Shown here: positions 56,782 through 64,000 of the stretch, in pieces
How positions within the stretch are numbered: position 1 is the first letter of the stretch
Layout of the letters: every line of letters begins with the position of its first letter
From: Pollenia angustigena
Taxonomy: Eukaryota > Arthropoda > Insecta > Diptera > Polleniidae
DNA: 64,000 bases
Assembly (NCBI GenBank): GCA_930367215.1
Contig: OV884058.1
Coordinates: forward strand, 198,666,208 to 198,730,207
Direction of reading: 5' to 3'
Program-made: the position numbers and the translations under genes
The notes under the pieces: generated by a model
Told to the model about the DNA's origin: nothing
The model's database searches: none
The model's input: only the letters and a program-made list of their open reading frames with translations

Positions 56782-58090
56782 ATTATGGTGGTTTAAAAGT
56801 GATTAAATGACTTCTTAGTAAGACTTGCACTAAAGATTTAAAAAAAAATTAAAAATTAAAAAAGGGGGAACTTTTTTTAATTTTTTTAAAATTTGATGTT
56901 ACTTATGTCATCTGAATGCAATTATTCCTCGAATTTAAGGGGTTTTATTTTTGTAATGTTACATAATAAAAATAGTAATCACCCTAATGTACGCACAAAA
57001 AAAATACGTTATATTGTGCATGCCCATAATTTATCGATTTAATTAAGATTAAAAATTGCCAAAATTTTGATAAAAATAAAAAAATCGATTTTAAAAGCCC
57101 AATAATCGATTTCAGTATAAAATCGCATGCGTAAATTCGATTGCAAAAAATCGATTTTTTTTGACCACAAACCCGATTTTCGATTGGAATCGAAATCGAT
57201 TTACCATTCCCTATTCGTAACAATTAAGGCCGAACTTAAATGATTGTCTGGAGGGCAATTTATATTGCAGCCATTGTAAGTTATGGACCAATCTTTCACA
57301 AATTCTGTAGAGTGATTGCTTAAAACAGATAAATTTTAATAAATTTCAATACAGCGGTGAAATTAGTTTTAGCGTTGACAGTGAATTTCGGAAGGCTGCT
57401 TATTATGAGATCTTAGGTGAATTATGGACAGTATATTAAAAAACTGGATGGCATATTTTCTGGCCATATGAAGCTTAATTGGAAGAAATTTTACCGCAAC
57501 ATCTATATCTGCTACAGTTTTAGGCGATTTTCATTAATTTACCAGAGTGGGCTTTATATGGGGCCTAGGGTTAATTATAAGCCGATCTTCACGAAATTTA
57601 ACAGTGTTATTTATGCTCCTATGAAACTGTGATGTAACAAAATTTATTATGATAGCATTATTTATTACGGTTTTAGGCGTAATAAACTGTTTTCCGGGAG
57701 TAGGGTTTATATTGGGCCTAGAGTTAATTATAAACCGATCTTCACGAAACTTAACACTGTAATTTCCAGTGCAAAATCTTATATAATTTCGTGCATTATT
57801 CAATAATTAATGTTAGTTTTTGTAACAAAATTATCAATTTTTTAGGGTGGTGGTTCCACATTTTGATTCATAGCTCTGGTCCTACTGAACCGATTTTGCT
57901 GGATTTCAATCCCAAACTGCTTAGGATAACCACAATCAATTTGACACCAAGTTTGTTAATTTCTTTTGAGTTTTGAAGTGTGCGTGTTTAAACAGACGGA
58001 CATGGATAAATCTACCCAGAATTTCTCAAGGAGCCTTAGATGTATAATAAAAAAGTTTCACACGGAATGATGAAAAAAATTCATAAAAAG

Positions 58091-59090
58091 CTCCAAAGCG
58101 GATAAATAGTATATTGTTTCTGCCTTCATTCGTCGCACAAGGAAAAACATGGAATTGCATATTTATGGTTTCCCTGTTTATCAAGAAAATAACATTTTAT
58201 TTAAGTAATGAATGCAGCCTTAAACACCCAACTTTTTGATTTAAATTTTAAGATACATACATTTTTGATTACAATTTTTAATGCATTATAAATTTGTAAA
58301 GTTCTTTTATTTCACATACATACATACATTTCTATAATTTACTAAGAATAATCATAAAAAATAAACTAAAAGTCATATAAAACAGATGGTCATTACTGGA
58401 ACAAGAAAAAAAAAATCACAAAAAGAAAAGAGACGACAAATAAAAATCATGTGGCTTCAATTACTAACCAAAATTTGTGGTTCGTCTTCAAAATGCACAA
58501 TTTGGGTCAACGTGTTTGGGTTATTTTTTGTTTTCTTAAGCTAATTTTGAAAAAATTGTAGCTGTGTCATCAACTATGCCAAGAGTTAAAAGAAAATAAT
58601 AATAATAAATAAATAAAGTAAGAAACGGTAGAATGGAGTCACCATCATCATCACTGGCCATTTAAAAAAAGTTTCTAAAAAAAACAGCTGAATAAGCTTT
58701 ACTTCTTATTAAAATAACAAAGCATTAAACAGATACCTAAACTAATTGTGGTTTAGTTAAAAATTTCCAAATATTCTTAGAATTTCTTTTAATAAATAAA
58801 AGAAATTAAATGTTTTTAATTTTTAATAACCAATAAACAACAATTTAAAAAAAAAATTAAAATGGTTGCGTGTACTTTATTAGACGGATTTGAAGTAAAA
58901 TGTCTTTCAGATAGAAGGCGGTGGTTAGTTAGCATGTTTCTACAAGACATCTTGTTCCCCAAGTGGATTCTAATGGTCATGTAGCAAAGATGTCTTTATG
59001 CACCTAAGTTAACTCAAAGAAATATGGAGTAGACCATACGGGCATTGTTGTGAATTTGAACCCTTCATAAAAACTATGTTCAATATTATG
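58091..59090. other. 1 kb without a recognised feature
   Basis: AT-rich, with ATACATACAT runs at 58250-58330. No coding signal. Confidence 0.4.
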
Positions 59091-59093
59091 ATC

Positions 59094-59902
59094 TGCATTA
59101 ATGGCTCGTTAGCAGCACTTTAGCAGCTTTCAAAAATGGCCCGTGAGATGAAAATCACACAAAAGTCCATTAGTCGTATTATTAGAAAAGACTTGGGTCT
59201 TTGAGCTTTCAAACGGCGTACAGGACATTTGTTGACTGCAACTTAAAAAAAAATAGGATAGACAAATCCAAACGGCTTTTGGTGTAGTACGCTGATAACT
59301 TTCATAGAAAAATATTGTTTACGGATGAAAAAATTTTTACCTATGCTCTGAAGATTGGCCATCTGGCAGCCCTCATTTGAACCCTTTGGATTACAAATTG
59401 TGGACGGTTTTGGAGGATATGGTCTGCCACAAAAGATACCCTAACATTGATTGCCTTACCCCACGTCTCCATGCGCTTTCGATTAGAACATGACATGACC
59501 ATAACGCCGGCAGAGCAACGGTATTAATTTGTTCATGTTCTTATATGTGGCGAATACGTGTTGATGTTCATGTTTTGATTGACCACAATTTTTGTTGTTG
59601 TGGCGTTTGGTTTTATACACAAAATACATTGTGTGGCCAACATCATGGCGCACATGGATGCTAAGTCGAATGTTTAGGCAACGATGGCAGCACATGGACG
59701 AAACATGAACAGTCTACACGAGAAGAATTCATGTGCAACATGCTGTTCTTACTAAATTGATGGATAGTGGAGACGGGTAGTTAAGGCAGCTTTGGTTCGT
59801 GCTGTAGCCAATTTTCCAATGGATGAGGTGTGTGCAGCTATTGATTACTGGCCAATGCGACTTAAGGCGTGTGTGAAGGCTAAGGGCGAACATTTTGAAT
59901 GA
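59094..59902 (+). pseudogene. maT-like mariner transposase, broken
   Basis: Translation with stops gives KMAREMKITQKSISRIIRKD (helix-turn-helix region, from 59133), FKRRTGHLLTAT, the first catalytic block FTDEKIFT (59318-59341), then directly DWPSGSPHLNPLDYKLW (third block, 59353-59403). The middle of the catalytic domain with the second aspartate is deleted. The C-terminus VVKAALVRAVANFP...RLKACVKAKGEHFE lies at 59777-59902. About 250-300 bp (from around 59480) of unrelated sequence separates it. FTDEKIFT and DLNPLDYKLW-type motifs are characteristic of the maT/DD37D group. Multiple stops; inactive. Confidence 0.8.
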
Positions 59903-59943
59903 AACTAAGATTTTTGTATACAATACATATCAATAAATATAAC

Positions 59944-60653
59944 AAGTAAGAAAGTATAGTCGGTCAAGCCCGACCATATGATACCCTACACCACAGTATT
60001 TAAAAACACATCATGCTTATGTGTCCATATAAATACAGATTTATCTATGTTTATAAACTTCATGAAAATCGGTTTGAAAGTTTGTGAGAGGTAGAAATTG
60101 TCCCCTGCCTCCCCTTGTGGTCCTATTTTTTAAAAACTGTATAGCTTATGTGTCCATTTAGATATGAATCTATCTATGTTTTAAATTTTATTAAAATCGG
60201 TTTGAGAGGCAGAAATCGCCCCTATTTCCCCTCGTGGTCCTATTTTTTAAAAAATGCATACATTTTGTGTCTATATAGATAAGGTTCTATCTATGTTTTT
60301 AATTTCATTTAAATCGGTTTGATAGTTTCTGAGAGGAAGAAATTTCCCCTATCTTCCTTCGTGGTCCTACGATTCGGCCCATTTAGAATTGGCTTGGTCC
60401 TTGTGCCAATAAGAACCTATGACCCAAATTTCATCAAATTATCTCCAAAATTGCGACCTGTACTATGCGCACAAGGTTACATGGACAGCCAGCCAGCCAG
60501 CCTACCAGCCGGACGGACATCGTTAGTTCGACTCAGAAAGTGATTCTAAGACGATCGGTATACTTTAAGGTGGGTCTAGGACCAATATTTTAAGGCGTTA
60601 CACACATCAGCACAAATGCATAATACCCTCTCCACTATTGTGGTGTGGGTATA
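59944..60653 (-). mobile_element. DINE-1-like Helentron, subfamily A, copy 4
   Basis: Reverse copy: CAAGTAAGAAAGTATAGTCG at the left edge (3' end), GTGGTGTGGGTATA at the right edge (5' end). Full length, with the same body blocks as the other three copies. It begins about 40 bp after the maT-like pseudogene. Confidence 0.88.
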
Positions 60654-60959
60654 AAAAAAAAAATTTGGTCCAAAACCATTCATTAGTTTTTGTTTTATAG
60701 CCCAACATATTAGTAACTGTATTTATGTCCCTACTAGGTAATAAGAACGTTATTTCCGTTTTATTGAGTTTTTAAAAATGCACGACTTTTGACACAATTA
60801 AACAAGAACTGAATTAAGCAGTACTCGGTTAATTGAATCGCCAACGCAATTATGACGAAAATCGCTTAATTGAGCCAAGATGTGCAATAAAGCGAAACAC
60901 CCATGTGTAGATAGAAAATAAAACTCATTTCTTTATTTATTTAATGGAACATTTATTTA
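60654..60959. other. No gene seen
   Basis: AT-rich. GTCTGGGT at 60960-60967 is the target duplication of the next element. Confidence 0.5.
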
Positions 60960-60967
60960 GTCTGGGT

Positions 60968-61594
60968 CAGGGCTGTCAGATATGGCGATTTCTCGCCAAA
61001 CGTGGCGATGGGATTTTCCATTTGGCGATTGGCGACTTGTATGGCTATTTCTGATATAGCTGGCGATTAACTTGGCTATTTTTACCATTTGTATTATTTC
61101 GGCGATTTTGTTTAACAGTTTGTCATTTTTTGTTATCATTACTAACACAAAAGAACTTGCTACTTTTTTTCACATGTGTTTTGTTTTGTTATCATATTAA
61201 GTGAATTTTACATTCAGTCACTATTTAATTCAAATATGTAGTATGTATGCAGGTCAAAACTCCAGTAATAAAATCGGTGTGGCTGGAGTGTACGATCTTA
61301 TAGACTAGTGTACTTAATTAAAGTTTTTCAACTGAATAAATATATGATCTCCATTTTATGTTATTTAGAAAAAAATTACAGAAACAACACAAAATTTACT
61401 TTCTCCGACTTTTTTGTTTTTTTCTCAGTTTTTGGCGATTTTTGACTGAAATATTATACTAGCGTTTTTTGTATGCAAAATTTAATTAAAAAAAAAAAAA
61501 AAAAAAAAAATTTACAAAAACTTGACAAAATTGACGTTTGGCGATTTCTGACATCCGGTTTGGCGATGGAGCTCAAAAAAATCTGACAGCCCTG
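60968..61594. mobile_element. hAT-like element, TGGCGA family, copy 3
   Basis: CAGGGCTGTCAGATATGGCG and TCTGACAGCCCTG with a perfect duplication GTCTGGGT (60960-60967, 61595-61602). At 627 bp it has no nested insertion and is the reference copy for the family. No coding capacity. Confidence 0.93.
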
Positions 61595-61735
61595 GTCTGG
61601 GTTCACACTATCAGTGATGTTAACCGTACGGTAATTACCCTTTTTTACGGTAATTTTGAGACCCAAAAGGTAGCAAGGTAATTTCATTTAAATTACGGTA
61701 ATATCAAGATTTGGGTTTTTGATATTCATGTACAT

Positions 61736-62824
61736 AAGGGTGGTTACAAGAAACCAATGTTGGATTTTCCATCGGCGCAACCCTCTAATATGTGCCAATA
61801 GCACAAAAAATGCGATTGAAAAAGTTGCAGCTTAATCGGATAACGCTAACATGTGGCTCATTGAGAATAAATTAAGGAAAAACAGCGATTTTTCAGTAAA
61901 ATTCGTATTTCCTTGCCTTTATAACCGAAACCATTCATTCTAGGAACCTAAGTAGAGTCTGGTTTTATAGGAAATTTTATTCTTATTAATTTTGATATTG
62001 ATGGTTTTGTTCCTTATACCAATAGATAAAGAGATATTTAGCATTAATTAAGGACAAAGAAATACGAATTTTAGTGAAAAATCAGTGTTTTTCCCTAATT
62101 TATGCTCAATGAGGCACGTGTTGGCGTTATCCGATTGGGCTTAAACTTTGTCAATCCGATTTTCTAAAATATTGGCATATTTAAGAGGGGTGCACCAAAA
62201 GATAGCCCCCACAAAAAAATTTTCCATATCTTGTAACGAACCTAATAGGGTGGTTACCAGAAATCAATGCTGGATTTTCCGTCGGGGCACACCACTAATA
62301 TGTGCCAATAAAATAGAAAATTCGATTGACGAAGTTTCAGCCCAATCGGATAACGCTAACATGTGTCTCATTGAGCATTAATTAAGAAAAACAGCGATTT
62401 TTCACTAAAATTCGTATTTCCTTGCCTTTATAACCGAAACCATTCGTTCTAGGAACTTAAGTAGAGTCTAGTTTTATAGGAAATTGTATTCTTATTAATT
62501 TTGATTTTAATAGTTTTGTTCTTTATACCAATAGATAAAGAAATATTTAGCATAACTTAAGGACAAAGAAATAAAAATTTTAGTGGAAAATCGTATTTCT
62601 TTGTCCTTATTTAATGCTAAATATCTCTTTACCTATTGGTATAAGGAACAAAACTATAAAATCAAAATTACAGGTTCGACACAGAAAAATCGCTGTTTTT
62701 CCTTAATTTATTCTCAATGAGGCACATGTTAGCGTTATCCGATTAAGCTGAAACTGTGCTATTGGCACATATTAGAGGGTTGCGCCGATGGAAAATCCAA
62801 CATTGATTTCTTGTAACCACCCTA
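61736..62824. mobile_element. Tandem dimer of hairpin MITEs
   Basis: AGGGTGGTTACAAGAAACCA at the left is inverted at the right end (GATTTCTTGTAACCACCCTA). Flanks ATGTACAT (61728-61735) and ATATACAT (62825-62832) match at 7 of 8. A second internal start, TAGGGTGGTTACCAGAAATC, lies at about 62248, next to a degraded right end (CTTGTAACGAACCTA). Each half is itself a hairpin with AAAACAGCGATTTTTCA and TATTTCCTTGCCTTTATAAC in the arms. The start TAGGGTGG is shared with 1911-2262. The 77-residue frame at 62148-62381 spans the dimer junction and is not a gene. Confidence 0.82.
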
Positions 62825-63182
62825 ATATACATACTTACATATGAAGGCTTTAAGCTTCGTTCACAATCAAACAAACATTTTCATTTGGTGTTCATAATAG
62901 AGCAACAATTTCTTTTGCAACCACACACCTTTTGAATTAAGAAACCGTTATACAAATTGTTGCTGAAGTTAAAGTAGACTTAACTTTAGTTAAATTTTTA
63001 AAAAAATTTTAGTTACATTTTTGTTCGAAAAATTAAAGGAAAATATATGAAATACTTTGGGAAGAAAAAACTAAATTGTTGCCCTGATTGTAAACAAAGC
63101 TTTATGATCTTTACTTTTGAGAGGTGATTTTCATGAATGTTATACAAAAAGTTAAGAATGTTATGTTTCTGCAAATGCTTAA

Positions 63183-63576
63183 GGCAGAATTAGTCTTTAC
63201 TTTCCGTTCTGTTACGAATCAGCTGATTTGTTTTTGTTATTAAAAAACCTGTGAAATTGATTAGTTTTTCTGTTCTGTTGCGGTTCAGTTTGTTAAAATC
63301 AAAAACTTGTTAAGTTATTGTAAGTGACAGCAAAAAAAACAATAAAAAATACATATTTATATTGAAATAAACTGTTTTTGATTTTAAGAATTCATAAAAT
63401 TAAATTTCTTCAAATTTATGTGCATTAAAGTTATTGAAATAAAACAATGGACGGTGTAAAACTAATAAATTAGTCATAAATGGCTGATAAGTTACTACAG
63501 AAAAAATTACTATTACAATTTCGTAACAGAGCGGCACGGAACAGAACAGAAACAGAAAGTAAAGACTAACTGAGCC
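63183..63576. mobile_element. TA/TTAA-target MITE, third family member type
   Basis: GGCAGAATTAGTCTTTACTT at the left is inverted at the right end (AAAGTAAAGACTAACTGAGCC). Flanks TTAA (63179-63182) and TTTA (63577-63580). CCGTTCTGTTACGAA words repeat in both arms. Confidence 0.75.
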
Positions 63577-63725
63577 TTTAGGTTACAGTGATAAGTGTAA
63601 AATATGAAAAATTAAATAACTCATTGTATATAACACTACGTGACAATTTTTTGACCAAATGAATTTGACCGTTATTTGTGTTTTTAAAAAAGATGCTGTG
63701 ACTGAAATGCAAATATCTAAAAAAT

Positions 63726-63952
63726 ATATTTTGTGCCCAATAGGAGCCTGATCGGTGCAAAAATGACAAAGTTACAGAAGATTAATGGAATTAACCTCCA
63801 ACAAATAAATATACAAAGCTAAATTTTTATTAAAAATAAATATTAAAAATTGCTTAAAACTATTGATTTTCTATGTGGGTTTATTTACTAAATCTTCTGT
63901 ATCTTTGTCATTTTTGTACCAATCTATGTCTTGTTGGGCGCAAAATGTTCAC
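63726..63952. repeat. Inverted repeat near the window end
   Basis: AAAAATGACAAAGTTACAGA (63759) is inverted at 63895-63917, and TTTTGTGCCCAATAGG at 63729 pairs with TTGGGCGCAAAA further out. Any outer ends lie close to or beyond the window edge. Confidence 0.6.
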
Positions 63953-64000
63953 TTTAAAATAATCTAATGTCGCATTCAATAAAAAATTAGGATTTTTAAA

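Larger units (their letters stand above)
53540..57213 (-). mobile_element. hAT element with degraded transposase, 3.7 kb
   Basis: The ends TAGGGAATGGTAAAT and ATTTACCATTCCCTA are perfect 15-bp inverted repeats. The flanks TATGTAAC (53532-53539) and TTCGTAAC (57214-57221) match at 6 of 8, in keeping with an old insertion. ATCGATTTTCGATT words crowd both ends. It encodes a broken hAT transposase on the minus strand and carries a nested SINE and a small MITE near its left end. Confidence 0.85.
53292..58090 (-). mobile_element. DINE-1-like subfamily B, interrupted by a hAT element
   Basis: Minus-strand 3' end near 53292: GGGTTTCAAAGATTCGGCAT, AGCCGAGTATAGC. The body resumes at 57214 after the hAT element and runs to about 58090, with GTCCGTCTG and TCATTCCGTGTGAAAC. 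The 5' TATACCC terminus is no longer clear. Confidence 0.75.

Noticed and set aside
1..64000. CRISPR array, phage genes, bacterial operons, toxin genes
   Set aside because: There are no regularly spaced identical repeats with unique spacers and no ribosome-binding-site-led gene clusters. All features point to a eukaryotic, repeat-dominated locus.

Overview
This window looks like repeat-rich, gene-poor nuclear DNA of a higher fly (Diptera, probably a schizophoran or calyptrate fly). It is AT-rich, with long A/T tracts and CAACAA and TATA-type simple repeats. It carries elements with the architecture of the dipteran DINE-1/INE-1 Helentron group: a TATACCC start, a GTCCGTCTGTCCG block, and a 3' hairpin followed by CTTACTTG. 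I found no intact protein-coding gene, no convincing host exon, no rRNA and no CRISPR array. Nearly every recognisable object is a transposable element or a relic of one. The species call is inference; the boundaries below were read directly from terminal inverted repeats (TIRs) and target-site duplications (TSDs).

Layout. 0-9 kb: a FoldBack-like element with a 9-bp TSD (574-1433), a palindromic MITE (1911-2262), a TA-flanked TIR element (3274-4270), a hAT-like element rich in TGGCGA (5102-6438) and a second hAT-like family (8200-8735). 9-12.5 kb: a TA-flanked family (9575-12306) holding a DINE-like insertion. 15-18 kb: a second copy of the TGGCGA hAT-like element, with a fold-back element carrying a DDE transposase fragment nested inside it, then a Harbinger-like MITE. 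18-25 kb: a repeat family with an internal fold-back, a second Harbinger-like MITE, a TIR element with a tRNA-derived SINE, and a solo LTR (22338-24715) that itself contains two dated insertions. 25-29.6 kb: Helitron-like dispersed repeats, a TA-flanked element and a 242-bp tandem duplication. 29.9-33.0 kb: a three-level nest (hAT-like, then hAT-like, then FoldBack) with a TSD at each level. 33.7-50.5 kb: DINE-like elements of two subfamilies, several broken mariner-type transposases and many short MITEs. 51.8-60.7 kb: another mariner relic, a 3.7-kb hAT element with a degraded transposase inserted into a DINE-like element, a maT-like mariner pseudogene and a reverse DINE-like copy. 60.9-64 kb: a third copy of the TGGCGA hAT-like element, a tandem dimer of hairpin MITEs and two more inverted-repeat structures.

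No genes work together here in a pathway. The useful content is an insertion history: several insertions can be ordered because a second copy, or an uninterrupted target, lies in the same window. The best candidates for something under-described are the pair of FoldBack elements that share a GC-rich hairpin core but have different terminal arms, the five-fold CCGTGGTYATCCCGC motif in the solo LTR, and the tRNA-derived SINE.
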